Origin: Arenibaculum pallidiluteum
GTDB taxonomy: Bacteria > Pseudomonadota > Alphaproteobacteria > Azospirillales > Azospirillaceae
Reading direction: 5' to 3'
NCBI RefSeq assembly: GCF_017355985.1
Contig: NZ_JAFIQU010000002.1
Span: 124,001-188,000 of the forward strand
DNA: 64,000 bases
In this document: positions 35,088-43,974 of the stretch, one piece after another
Numbering within the stretch: position 1 is the stretch's first letter
How the letters are laid out: each line of letters starts with the position of its first letter
Position numbers and translations under genes: made by a program
Notes under the pieces: generated by a model
What the model was told of the DNA's origin: nothing
What the model saw: only the letters and a program-made list of their open reading frames with translations
Database searches by the model: none

Positions 35088-37379
35088 ATGCTCCCTCCAC
35101 GGAAGCCCCGCCCCATCGTGTCCTCCAGGTTCCGCCTCGCCCTGTTGTCGGGCCTCATCGTCGCCGGAGCGCTCGCCGCAGCCGGCGCCCGCGCCCAGCA
35201 GCCCCAGGCGCAGGCACCGGCGCAGCCCCCCGCGGGCGCGCCCGGAAGCCAGGAGCCCGTCCTGCTGAACGCGGACACGCTGACCTATGACGAGCAGCTG
35301 AACGTCGTCGTGGCTTCGGGCAAGGTCGAGATGGCGCAGGGCGACCGCGTGCTGCTCGCCGACTCCGTCACCTTCAACCGCAGCACCGACGTCGTCACGG
35401 CGACCGGCAACGTGGTGATGCTGGAGCCGACGGCCGAGGTCTACTTCGCGGACTATGTCGAGCTCACGCGCGACATGAAGGAGGGCTTCATCCAGGGCGT
35501 GCGCGCCCTGCTCTCGGACAATTCCCGCATGGCCGCGCCCGAGGGCGAGCGCACCCAGGACGGCCGCTACACGCGGCTGAACAATGCGGTCTACTCGCCC
35601 TGCAATCTCTGCGCGAAGGACCCGACCAGGCCGCCGCTCTGGCAGGTCAAGGCGGTCCGCGTCGTCCATGACCGCGACGAGAAGAACGTCTACTACCGCG
35701 ACGCCTGGCTGGAGATGTTCGGCGTCCCGACCTTCTACACGCCCTTCCTGTCCCATCCGGACCCCTCGGTCGAGCAACGCAGCGGGTTCCTGGCCCCGAC
35801 CTTCTCGCTGGGCGGGAACCTCGGCGGATACGCCAGCGTCCCCTATTACATCGGAATCGCGCCCGACAAGGATCTGACGCTCGCCCCGAGCTACAGCAGC
35901 GAGGACGGCCCGCGCCTGGCCGGAACCTACCGCCAGCGCTTCGGGCGCGGCGAGCTGCGCCTGGACGGCAGCATCCTGAACGCCGACCGCATCGAGACGA
36001 TCACCGGCACCCCCGTGCGGCGCGAGGATCAGTGGCGCGGCCACCTGTTCGGCAACGCGCGCGTCGACCTCGACGACACCTGGCGGGCCGGAGCGCAGAT
36101 CCAGCGGACCAGCGACGACACCTATCTGCAGCGCTACGGCGTCTCCAGCCAGTCGCTGCTGCGCTCCAGCGCCATTATCGAAGGATTCCGCGGGCGCAAC
36201 TACGCCGCGGCCAGCGGCTACTACTTCCAGGACCTGCGCCCCTTCGTCACCAGCAGCGACGAGCCGCTGATCCTCCCGCTCGGCGAGGTCAGCCTGCTTG
36301 GCGACCCCGGGTCGGCGCTGGGCGGTCGCTGGTCGCTCGACCTCGGGATGCTCGGCCTGCACCGCGACGAGGGCACCAATGTGCGGCGCCTGTCCAGCGA
36401 GGCCGGCTGGGAGCGCACGATGATCTCCGGGACGGGTCTGGTCACGACGATCACCGCCAGCACCCGCGCCGATTTCTACGACGTCGAGCTCGTCAACCAG
36501 GCCCGCGCGCCGGGCGAGAACGGCGACGATCAGACCCTGCGTCTCTTCCCGCAGGCCCAGATCACGACCCGCTATCCGATGGCGACGGAGATCGGGACGG
36601 TGCAGGCCGTCGTCGACCCGGTGGTCCAGCTCACCGTGGCCCCGCGACTGGGCACCGATCCCGCGATCCCGAACGAGGACAGCGCCACCGTCGATTTCGC
36701 CGACACCAACCTGTTCCGGGCCAGCCGCTATGCCGGCATCGACAGGCTGGAGACCGGAAGCCGCATCACCTACGGCGTCGAGACCGGCGTCTACGGCTTC
36801 GGCTCCGGCTTCTCCGACCTGTTCCTGGGGCAGAGCTACCGGCTTATCGACGAGCAGGGCTTCCCGCGGGGATCGGGCCTGGAGGACAGGGCCTCGGATT
36901 TCGTGGGTCGCCTGCGGATCCAGCCGAACGACTATTTCCGGACCACGACGCGGTTCCGGCTGGATTCCGACAACCTGGAGCAGCGCCTGACCGAGGTCAC
37001 GGCGTCGGGCGGCGTGCCGGCGCTGCGCGTCGGTGTGGTCTACCGCTACACCGACGAGGTCACGGGGCCGGCCGGCCGGCCGGAGGACGAGAGCCTGATC
37101 GTGAACGCGACCTCGCGCCTGAACCGGTACTGGAGCGTCGGCGTTGCGCAGAGCCGGGACCTGGACCAGGAGCGTCCGGTGGAATCCCTCCTGGTGGGAA
37201 CCTATGCGGACGAGTGCCTGATCTTCCAGATCAGCGCCTCGCGAAATCACACGCTGAGACGGGTCGAGTCCGACACCGGCACCGCCGTGTTCTTCCGCCT
37301 GATCTTCAAGAACCTCGGCGAGTTCGAAGCTCCGCTGACCGGCGGCACACGGGTCGACCCGGGCAGCCCGCAGTTCTGA
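35088..37379 (+). CDS. lptD: LPS-assembly protein LptD
   Basis: A 763-residue outer-membrane protein. A signal peptide ends near ARAQ (residue 36). An OstA/LptA-like periplasmic domain follows (LLNADTLTYDEQLNVVVASG, about 59-78), then a large beta-barrel domain with many alternating strands. Cys172 and Cys175 (CNLC) and a C-terminal Cys (YADEC) could form the disulfides that LptD needs. It inserts LPS into the outer leaflet with LptE. In many alphaproteobacteria lptD precedes surA/pdxA; here it directly follows O-antigen initiation genes. Confidence 0.92.
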   Translation: MLPPRKPRPIVSSRFRLALLSGLIVAGALAAAGARAQQPQAQAPAQPPAGAPGSQEPVLLNADTLTYDEQLNVVVASGKVEMAQGDRVLLADSVTFNRSTDVVTATGNVVMLEPTAEVYFADYVELTRDMKEGFIQGVRALLSDNSRMAAPEGERTQDGRYTRLNNAVYSPCNLCAKDPTRPPLWQVKAVRVVHDRDEKNVYYRDAWLEMFGVPTFYTPFLSHPDPSVEQRSGFLAPTFSLGGNLGGYASVPYYIGIAPDKDLTLAPSYSSEDGPRLAGTYRQRFGRGELRLDGSILNADRIETITGTPVRREDQWRGHLFGNARVDLDDTWRAGAQIQRTSDDTYLQRYGVSSQSLLRSSAIIEGFRGRNYAAASGYYFQDLRPFVTSSDEPLILPLGEVSLLGDPGSALGGRWSLDLGMLGLHRDEGTNVRRLSSEAGWERTMISGTGLVTTITASTRADFYDVELVNQARAPGENGDDQTLRLFPQAQITTRYPMATEIGTVQAVVDPVVQLTVAPRLGTDPAIPNEDSATVDFADTNLFRASRYAGIDRLETGSRITYGVETGVYGFGSGFSDLFLGQSYRLIDEQGFPRGSGLEDRASDFVGRLRIQPNDYFRTTTRFRLDSDNLEQRLTEVTASGGVPALRVGVVYRYTDEVTGPAGRPEDESLIVNATSRLNRYWSVGVAQSRDLDQERPVESLLVGTYADECLIFQISASRNHTLRRVESDTGTAVFFRLIFKNLGEFEAPLTGGTRVDPGSPQF

Positions 37380-37546
37380 GGCCCGGCACCGGCGCGAACG
37401 CCGCGCCGCAAAGCCCGAAGCGCATCGCGCCGGGGGCGGAACGCTCGGGACGGGAATGTCGCGCCGGGGCGCCGCATGGCGAGACGCGGCCATGAGGCGC
37501 CCTGTCAGGCGTTGAGCCTGTGCCGCTTCATGGCGGCGGTCATCCG

Positions 37547-38512
37547 CTAGGAGCTGCGACCGGCGACGGCGAGAAGGACCGGCGCGACGATCCGGAGCCG
37601 GTCGCCCACGGCGAGATCCCCGACGACACGAAGGATCGCATCCTCCACCTTCTTCCGCTCATCATCGCTGAGCGCGACATACGGCGCCATGTAGCGATTC
37701 AGGGCGCGCACCTCCTCGAGATAGGCCGGGCCTGCCGGCCCATGCCAGACGGCCTGGATCTCCTCGACCTCGACATCGGCGAAGCCGGCCGATCGCATTT
37801 CGGCGGCAAGCCGGGATGGATCGGACAGGGCGACGAAACCCTCTGCTGGCGCCGGCGGCGCCCGGTCGGGAAAGACGGAGCGCAAGGCCTGCGCCATGAT
37901 CATGAATGGCCCGCCGCCCGGAGGCCTCTGCCAGGTCGCGACGCACGCCATGCCGCCGGGCCGGACGACGCGCGCCTGTTCCCGCAATCCCCTGCGCCAA
38001 TCCGCGAAGAGACTGACGCCGAATATCGAGAAGGCGGCATCGAAGCTGTCGTCCGCGATCTGCAGGTCCTGCCCGTCCATCACGCGCGCCTCCGCCTTGG
38101 GGAATGGCGCCAGACGCTCCGACAGGAGGTTCACCATGCCCGGGGCGATGTCCACGGCGAGGACGGACGCGCCGCTGTAGGCCGCCGGGACGCTCAGCGC
38201 GCCGGCACCGGCGGCGATGTCGAGCACGCGCGTGCCCTCGCCGATGGATCCGACCCGGCGGAAGCCCTCCATGGCGATCGGCGCGGTGATGCGATTGCCC
38301 GTCCGCTCGTATATTCGCGCGAAGTCGTCGGTCATGTGCGGGTTCTCGGCTGGCGACAGCCCTTTCGGGATCCATGCCGCGCTTCCCGGTGGCGGATTTC
38401 CCGCTGATGGATTTCCCGCTGATGGATTTCCCGCTGATGGATTTCCCGCTGATGGATTTCCCGCTGATGGATTTCCCGCTGATGGATTTCCCGCTGCCGA
38501 TGGCTGCTGCAT
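37547..38512 (-). CDS. class I methyltransferase with repetitive N-terminus
   Basis: A 321-residue protein. The methyltransferase core begins near MTDDFARIYERTGN; SAM motif VLDIAAGAGALSVPAA and FDAAFSIFGVSLF follow, similar to UbiE-type methyltransferases. ATG at 38512 has GGGGAG seven bases upstream, whereas the internal ATG at 38335 has no good ribosome-binding site, so the 15-bp tandem repeats between them are probably translated as SAGNP repeats. That would give a flexible N-terminal tail of variable length. Substrate unknown. It is convergent with lptD. Confidence 0.8.
   Translation of the reverse strand: MQQPSAAGNPSAGNPSAGNPSAGNPSAGNPSAGNPSAGNPPPGSAAWIPKGLSPAENPHMTDDFARIYERTGNRITAPIAMEGFRRVGSIGEGTRVLDIAAGAGALSVPAAYSGASVLAVDIAPGMVNLLSERLAPFPKAEARVMDGQDLQIADDSFDAAFSIFGVSLFADWRRGLREQARVVRPGGMACVATWQRPPGGGPFMIMAQALRSVFPDRAPPAPAEGFVALSDPSRLAAEMRSAGFADVEVEEIQAVWHGPAGPAYLEEVRALNRYMAPYVALSDDERKKVEDAILRVVGDLAVGDRLRIVAPVLLAVAGRSS
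38394..38498. repeat. 15-bp minisatellite, seven copies
   Basis: Seven head-to-tail copies of GGATTTCCCGCTGAT, six exact and the seventh ending GCC. The period is a multiple of three, so copy-number change keeps the reading frame open. On the minus strand it encodes Ser-Ala-Gly-Asn-Pro repeats at the N-terminus of the methyltransferase. The identical copies point to recent expansion by slippage. Confidence 0.95.
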
Positions 38513-38608
38513 GCGTCGCTCCCCTCGTGCTGTTGGCATGTGCCGGAGGCAAGTGAGGGGAGGCTAATCGGGGCAGGCGGCGGCGATCGTGTAGATTCTT
38601 GCGCGACT

Positions 38609-39538
38609 TCAGCGGCCGCCAGCCAGTTGCATCGGCGAGGCGCCATAGACCCGCCGGATCCAGTTGCTGAGGTGGCTCTGGTCGCTGAAGCCCGTTGCCG
38701 CAGCGATCTGCGCAAGCGGCCCCTCGCCCACGCGCAGCAGGGCGCGAGCCCGTTGAAGACGCCGGCGGACGACGTAGCGGTGCGGGCTCACGCCCACGGT
38801 TGCGCGGAAGAGGCGGGCGAAATGAAAGCGGCTGCAGCCGACGACGGCGGCAAGGCTGTCGAGGTCGAGCGGCTCGGCCAGATTGTCGTGGATATACTCC
38901 TCCAGACGCTTCAGCGCCGAAGCGTTCATCGGCGCGCGCCGCGGTGCAGGCGCCGCGGAGACGTGGTGCGCGGCCAGATGCGCCAGCAGCGCGTCGGTGA
39001 CGCTGCTCCAGAACAGCATGCCATTCGGATGATCCGCCGCGGCTTCGGCCTCGAGTACCCGCGCGATCCGAGTCAGGACGCGGTCCGCACCCTCCACCCG
39101 CGGGATGAGCGTGGCGCCGGACACGGCGAGATCCGCCTTGGCGAGCGCCAGGCACTCGGGCGAGACCTGCATGACGATGCCGTCCATGGGACCGCCGAAC
39201 GCCGTGAAATGCCGTGCGCCAGCTGGACAGATGCACAGGCCGCCGGGACCGGTTCGATGATGGACGCGCCGGCCATCGATCATGTGCTCTGCGGGAACCG
39301 GGTCCGAGCACACGACGCCGATCATGTGATGCGTCGTCGTGCCGCTGATCGACGTTCCGCCGCCGAACGAGACATGCGCGACCGCCACGCCGTACTTCTC
39401 GGTCGGGCAGGACTGGACGGAAACCTTCACCCGGCCGCCGCCCTGCGGCACGACGACCATGCTCGAGGGGGCGACGAACCGTATCGCGGCGTCCGCCCGC
39501 GGCTGGGATACTGGCATGGGCACCACGCTGGCCGGCAT
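38609..39538 (-). CDS. AraC-family transcriptional regulator
   Basis: A 309-residue regulator. The C-terminal 100 residues form the AraC double HTH: LDSLAAVVGCSRFHFARLF, then VGVSPHRYVVRRRLQRA and AQIAAATGFSDQSHLSNW. The N-terminal 200 residues resemble the AraC ligand-binding domain, possibly binding a small molecule. It lies 97 bases upstream of the repeat-bearing methyltransferase gene on the same strand and may regulate it. The effector is unknown. Confidence 0.92.
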   Translation of the reverse strand: MPASVVPMPVSQPRADAAIRFVAPSSMVVVPQGGGRVKVSVQSCPTEKYGVAVAHVSFGGGTSISGTTTHHMIGVVCSDPVPAEHMIDGRRVHHRTGPGGLCICPAGARHFTAFGGPMDGIVMQVSPECLALAKADLAVSGATLIPRVEGADRVLTRIARVLEAEAAADHPNGMLFWSSVTDALLAHLAAHHVSAAPAPRRAPMNASALKRLEEYIHDNLAEPLDLDSLAAVVGCSRFHFARLFRATVGVSPHRYVVRRRLQRARALLRVGEGPLAQIAAATGFSDQSHLSNWIRRVYGASPMQLAGGR

Positions 39539-39640
39539 TCCTGACCGCAGGTTACCATCATGCCGGCCTGGCGCCGGGTGACCTGTCGCGGCAGGCCCTT
39601 CTTTGCAGAGCGCAACAGGCCCCGGAAGCCCGATGGATGG

Positions 39641-40141
39641 CTAGCTGGCGTCGCGGGCCAGGAATAGGGAGATCCGGCGCGTCAGGTCGCCGGCGACCTG
39701 ATCGATGGCACGGTCGTAAGCATCCTGCTGGTTCACGAACAGCGCGAACTGGCCGCTGACGGGGGTCTTGTAGATCACCGCGTTGGCTGTCCCGACATTG
39801 ACCGCGCGTCCGGTCCGGTCGACCAGTTGGTAGCTCGCCGTCAGGGACACCGAGCTGGCAAGCTGGGCACTGTCGAGCGAGTCGTCGAACAGGTTGTCGA
39901 AGACGTTCAGCCGGATGTTCAGGACGTAGTCCGGTCCTGCTGCGGAACGGGGCGTCGTCTGGAACCGGTCGATCAGCTGGTTGCGCAGCCGCTGGCCGAC
40001 GCGCCCTTCCACGGTGGCGACCTCGACGCGCGAGAGGTCGGCGTTCGCGGTGGTCCCCTGGTCGCCGTAGATCGGCCGGAGTCCGCAGGCCGGCAGCAGC
40101 AGACAGAGCGCGATGACGGCGCCGCGACGCCAGGACGTCAT
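39641..40141 (-). CDS. lptE: LPS-assembly lipoprotein LptE
   Basis: A 166-residue lipoprotein. The signal has lipobox LLPAC with Cys19, followed by GLRPIYG, a form typical of alphaproteobacterial LptE. The rest is a single small alpha/beta domain ([19 protein letters not shown], later [15 protein letters not shown]). It plugs and stabilises the LptD barrel in the outer membrane. Both members of the LptDE pair are thus within 5 kb of each other, on opposite strands. In related genomes lptE usually sits after leuS, not next to cysD. Confidence 0.85.
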   Translation of the reverse strand: MTSWRRGAVIALCLLLPACGLRPIYGDQGTTANADLSRVEVATVEGRVGQRLRNQLIDRFQTTPRSAAGPDYVLNIRLNVFDNLFDDSLDSAQLASSVSLTASYQLVDRTGRAVNVGTANAVIYKTPVSGQFALFVNQQDAYDRAIDQVAGDLTRRISLFLARDAS

Positions 40142-40176
40142 GGGGAACCTCGAGGAAAGGACCGGCCGAACTTAGC

Positions 40177-40191
40177 CACAACGCCGTTGTG
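40177..40191. promoter_or_regulatory. 7-bp inverted repeat between lptE and cysD
   Basis: CACAACG-C-CGTTGTG is a perfect inverted repeat in the 133-base divergent gap. It is suited to a dimeric repressor acting on cysD, lptE or both. No known regulator is assigned. Confidence 0.35.
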
Positions 40192-40274
40192 CGGCAAGCC
40201 GCCGGGCACCGAGGCTTCCGGCCGGGGGGAAAATCGGGTAGCGTCCCCGGCCTTCACGCAGCGCGGGCCAACCC

Positions 40275-41066
40275 ATGCAACACCTCGATCAGCTAGAAGC
40301 GCGGACCATCTACATCCTGAGGGAGGCCTTCGCGCGTGTCGATCCGCTGGCGATGCTCTGGTCGATCGGAAAGGACAGCAACGCCCTGCTGTGGATGGCC
40401 CGCAAGGCCTTCTTCGGGCGCGTCCCCTTCCCTCTGATCCAGCTCGACACCGGCATGGAGCTGCCCGAGGTCTATGCCTTCCGCGACCGCATCGCCGCCG
40501 AGTGGGAGCTGAACCTGATCGTCCACGACTGCCCGCCCGAGAGCGAAATGGACCCCACCCTGCCGCCCGCGACCCGGGCGGCCGCGCGCAAGACCGAGGG
40601 GCTGAAGCAGGTCCTGCAGCAAGGCTACCGCGGGATCCTGGCCGGCATCCGGCGCGACGAGCAGGCCACCCGCGCCAAGGAGCGCGTCTTCTCGCCGCGC
40701 ACGCTGGACGGCGCCTGGGACTTCCGCGACCAGCCGCCGGAGTTCTGGGACCAGTACAAGACCGAGTTCCCCGAGGGCACCCACGTGCGCATCCACCCGC
40801 TGCTGCACTGGACCGAGATCGACATCTGGCGCTACACGCAGCGGGAGGGCATCCCCGTCGTGCCGCTCTACTTCGCCCGCGAAGGCAAGCGCTACCGCTC
40901 CCTCGGCGAGAAGAACATCACCTTCCCCGTCGCCAGCACCGCCTCGACCATCGAGGAGATCATCGCCGAGCTGGAGACGACGAAGGTCTCGGAGCGGGCC
41001 GGCCGCGCCATGGACCACGAGGCCGAGGACAGCTTCGAACGCCTGCGTTCCAGCGGGTACATGTAA
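40275..41066 (+). CDS. cysD: sulfate adenylyltransferase subunit 2
   Basis: A 263-residue protein, short for CysD (usually about 300). It has the PP-loop variant SIGKDSN (30-36), [32 protein letters not shown] and [20 protein letters not shown], and ends in the conserved SGYM. With CysN it makes adenosine phosphosulfate from sulfate and ATP. Its partner cysNC is normally the next gene; here it is 9.6 kb away, with an aminosugar and sulfotransferase block between. The residue set around the PP-loop looks intact, so it is probably active. Confidence 0.93.
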   Translation: MQHLDQLEARTIYILREAFARVDPLAMLWSIGKDSNALLWMARKAFFGRVPFPLIQLDTGMELPEVYAFRDRIAAEWELNLIVHDCPPESEMDPTLPPATRAAARKTEGLKQVLQQGYRGILAGIRRDEQATRAKERVFSPRTLDGAWDFRDQPPEFWDQYKTEFPEGTHVRIHPLLHWTEIDIWRYTQREGIPVVPLYFAREGKRYRSLGEKNITFPVASTASTIEEIIAELETTKVSERAGRAMDHEAEDSFERLRSSGYM

Positions 41067-41228
41067 GGGGCGCAGCAAGGCCCCTGCGCCGCGCGAAGGC
41101 TCGTCCGGGAGGGCGTCGGCGGGCCGTTTTACGATGCATTTACCTTTCGCCCGGAGAATGGAACGCATCGCGGCCCGGCCACTTTTCCCGGCCGCCCGTC
41201 GGATTCGGCGCAGAGCCTCCGGAAGGGA

Positions 41229-42494
41229 ATGATGCCGGATACGGACGACCGGACACACGCGCCCCTGATCCCCGCGCCTCCCATTCCCGCGCCCTCGATC
41301 CCGATGTCCCTCCCGCAGCTCGGCGAAGAGGAAGCGGCGGCCGCGCGCCGCGCGATCCTTTCGGGCTGGGTGACCCAGGGACCGGAGGTCGCCGCCTTCG
41401 AGCGGGAGTTCGCCGCCTTCGTCGGCGCGCCCCATGCCTGTGCCGTTTCCAGCTGCACGACCGCCCTCCATCTGGCCCTGGCCGCGCTGGGCGTCGGACC
41501 GGGGAGCGAGGTCGTCACGGTCTCCAGCTCCTTCATCGCGACGGCCAACGCCGTCCGGTACGTGGGCGCGATCCCCGTCTTCGCGGATGTCGAGGCCGAC
41601 AGCGGCAACATCGACCCGGACCAGGTCGCGCGCGCCATCGGTCCCCGCACCCGGGCCATCCTGGTCGTGCATCAGATCGGCCTTCCCTGCAATCTCGACA
41701 GGATCCTCGCCATCGCGGCGGAGCGTGGCGTCCCCGTGATCGAGGATGCGGCCTGCGCCATCGGCAGCGAGATCCTGAGGGACGGCGAATGGGTGCGGAT
41801 CGGCCGTCCGCTCGGCCATGTCGCCTGCTTCTCCTTCCATCCCCGCAAGATGCTGACCACGGGCGACGGCGGCATGCTGACGACCGCGGATCCCGAACTC
41901 GACCGGCGCTTCCGCCTGCTCCGCCAGCACGGGATGAGCGTGAACGACCTGGCGCGCCATGGCTCGCGCGAGGTCGTCTTCGAAAGCTACGACGAAGTCG
42001 GCTACAACTACCGGATGACCGACATCCAGGCCGCCATCGGCCGGGTGCAGCTTGCACGGCTGCCGGATTTCCTGGCGCTGCGGCGGGAGCAAGCCGCGTG
42101 CTACGCCGATCTGCTGGCCGGGATCCCCGGCCTGGACCTGCCCCGTGAGCCGTCCTGGGCACGGACGAACTGGCAGAGCTACTGCGTCCGCCTCAGCGGC
42201 GGCCAGGACCAGCGACGCGTGATGCAGGCGCTGCTGGATCGCGGAATCAGCACGCGGCGTGGTGTCATGTGCGCGCATCTGGAACCGGCCTGGCCCAGCG
42301 GAACTTGGCGCTGCACCGGGCATTACGGCTGCGGATGTTCGGAGGAACGCGCCTGCGCGGCCCTGGCGCAGAGCGTGGCGTGGCGTGACCAGGGGCTGAT
42401 GCTGCCGATCCACCACCGCCTGAGCGCGGACGACCAGCGCCGGGTCGCTGCCGCCCTTCGGGAAGTCCTCGCCCCCACCATGGAGACGGCCTGA
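41229..42494 (+). CDS. DegT/DnrJ/EryC1/StrS-family sugar aminotransferase
   Basis: A 421-residue PLP enzyme. The N-terminal 25 residues are Pro-rich; the fold then begins with [20 protein letters not shown]. The PLP lysine is K207 in [14 protein letters not shown], and the cofactor-binding Asp lies in [10 protein letters not shown]. It transfers an amino group from glutamate to a keto nucleotide sugar. An acetyltransferase overlaps its 3' end by one base, a standard partnership for acetamido sugars. The 4-keto product of the WbpM-like enzyme could be its substrate. It heads a tightly overlapping five-gene operon ending at 46384. Confidence 0.92.
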   Translation: MMPDTDDRTHAPLIPAPPIPAPSIPMSLPQLGEEEAAAARRAILSGWVTQGPEVAAFEREFAAFVGAPHACAVSSCTTALHLALAALGVGPGSEVVTVSSSFIATANAVRYVGAIPVFADVEADSGNIDPDQVARAIGPRTRAILVVHQIGLPCNLDRILAIAAERGVPVIEDAACAIGSEILRDGEWVRIGRPLGHVACFSFHPRKMLTTGDGGMLTTADPELDRRFRLLRQHGMSVNDLARHGSREVVFESYDEVGYNYRMTDIQAAIGRVQLARLPDFLALRREQAACYADLLAGIPGLDLPREPSWARTNWQSYCVRLSGGQDQRRVMQALLDRGISTRRGVMCAHLEPAWPSGTWRCTGHYGCGCSEERACAALAQSVAWRDQGLMLPIHHRLSADDQRRVAAALREVLAPTMETA

Positions 42495-42973
42495 TGCCGA
42501 TCGCTCCCGACGTCGTCCTCGCCGATGGCGTCGCGATTCCCCATCCGAGCCTCGTCAACCTGTATGGCTGCCGCATCGGCCCGGACACGAAGGTCGGGAC
42601 ATTCGTCGAGATCCAGCGCGGCGTCGAGATCGGAGCGCGCTGCAAGATCTCGTCCCATAGCTTCCTGTGCGAGGGCGTCACCATCGAGGACGAGGTCTTC
42701 GTCGGGCACGGCGTCATGTTCATCAATGACCGCCATCCGCGGGCGGCCAAGGACGGGCGCCTCCAGACGGCCGAGGACTGGACGATGGAGACGACGCGCA
42801 TCTGCCGCGGCGCCTCCGTCGGCAGCGGCGCCGTGATCCTGTGCGGCGTCACCGTGGGCGCAGGCGCCCTCGTGGGCGCAGGCGCCGTGGTGACGGAGGA
42901 CGTGCCGCCAGGGACGACCGTCGCGGGCGTGCCCGCGCGGACCATGCTGCGCCGGATTGCGGGGGCATCATGA
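42494..42973 (+). CDS. hexapeptide-repeat N-acetyltransferase (WlbB/WbpD-like)
   Basis: A 159-residue left-handed beta-helix acyltransferase. Imperfect hexapeptides run from about residue 21 onward (YGCRIG, TKVGTF, VEIG), with IEDEVFVGHGVMFINDRHPRA in the middle and AGAVVTEDVPPGTTVAGVPA near the C-terminus. This form is typical of enzymes acetylating amino groups of UDP- or dTDP-amino sugars. The start overlaps the aminotransferase stop (TGATG), so it likely acetylates that enzyme's product. Confidence 0.9.
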   Translation: MPIAPDVVLADGVAIPHPSLVNLYGCRIGPDTKVGTFVEIQRGVEIGARCKISSHSFLCEGVTIEDEVFVGHGVMFINDRHPRAAKDGRLQTAEDWTMETTRICRGASVGSGAVILCGVTVGAGALVGAGAVVTEDVPPGTTVAGVPARTMLRRIAGAS

Positions 42974-43974
42974 GCGGTGACCGCATCCTCGTCACCGGCG
43001 GCGCCGGGTTCATCGGCAGCCACCTGGTCGACCAGCTCGTTGCGGAGGGACGGGCCGTCACGGTCCTGGACGACCTTTCGACCGGCGAGCGCGAGAACCT
43101 GGCCGAGGCGCAGGCGCGCGGCGACGTCCGGCTGATCGAGGGATCGGTGCTCCGGCAGGATGCGCTGGACGCGGCCATGGAGGGCTGCGGAGCCGTCTTC
43201 CACATGGCGGTGCAATCGGTACGGCGTTCGCTCGGCCGGCCCGTGGAGAACCACGAGGTCAACGCCACCGGAACGCTGCTGACGCTGGAGGCGGCGCGGC
43301 GGCACGGGATCGGCCGCTTCGTCTACTGCTCGTCCTCGGAGGTCTACGGCAACGCCTCGGACGGCATCCTCGAGGAGGACCGCACCGTCTGCGCTCCCGT
43401 TACCGTCTACGGAGCGGCAAAGCTCGCCGGCGAGCATTACACGCTGGCCTACGGGCAGACCTACGGCCTTTCGACCGTGGTCGTCCGGCCTTTCAATGCC
43501 TTCGGCCCGCGCGAGCACGACCGCGGCGACATGGCCGAGGTGATCCCCCGTTTCGTGATCCGCGTCCTGAATGGCCTGCCACCGGTGGTCTTCGGCGACG
43601 GGAGCCAGGGGCGCGACTTCACGCACGTGACCGACACGGCGCGCGGGCTGCGCCTTGCGGCGGACTGCGCGGCGCTGACCGGCCGGACCGTCAATATCGG
43701 CCACGGCCGCCTCGTCACGGTCCGTGAGGTCGCAGAAGCGGTGATCCGCGCCTGTGGCCGCAATGATCTTGCAGTGGATTTCGCCGCTCCGCGCCCCGGC
43801 GACGTCTACCGGCTGACGGCCGGCACGCAGCGCGCTGCGGAGACCCTCGGCTTCGCCCCTCGTGTCGGCTTCGACGATGGCCTGCGCGATTATGTGTCTT
43901 GGTTCCGGGCGCACCGTCCCGATCCCTCGCAAATGCTCGAAGCAGACGTCGCGAACTGGAAGATGCCGGAATGA
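42970..43974 (+). CDS. NAD-dependent nucleotide-sugar epimerase/dehydratase
   Basis: A 334-residue extended SDR. NAD motif TGGAGFIGSHLVD (residues 9-21), DDLSTGERENL, SSSEVYG and catalytic VYGAAK (Y147, K151) are intact, and FNAFGPREHDRGDMAEVIP is seen in the substrate domain. It is related to UDP-glucose epimerases and GDP-mannose dehydratases; the specific reaction is not clear. The ATG overlaps the acetyltransferase stop by four bases, and its own stop overlaps the next start, so all are coupled. Confidence 0.88.
   Translation: MSGDRILVTGGAGFIGSHLVDQLVAEGRAVTVLDDLSTGERENLAEAQARGDVRLIEGSVLRQDALDAAMEGCGAVFHMAVQSVRRSLGRPVENHEVNATGTLLTLEAARRHGIGRFVYCSSSEVYGNASDGILEEDRTVCAPVTVYGAAKLAGEHYTLAYGQTYGLSTVVVRPFNAFGPREHDRGDMAEVIPRFVIRVLNGLPPVVFGDGSQGRDFTHVTDTARGLRLAADCAALTGRTVNIGHGRLVTVREVAEAVIRACGRNDLAVDFAAPRPGDVYRLTAGTQRAAETLGFAPRVGFDDGLRDYVSWFRAHRPDPSQMLEADVANWKMPE

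Noticed and set aside
38394-38498. Possible CRISPR array
   Set aside because: The unit is only 15 bp, copies are directly adjacent with no spacers, and no cas genes are present. It is a minisatellite.
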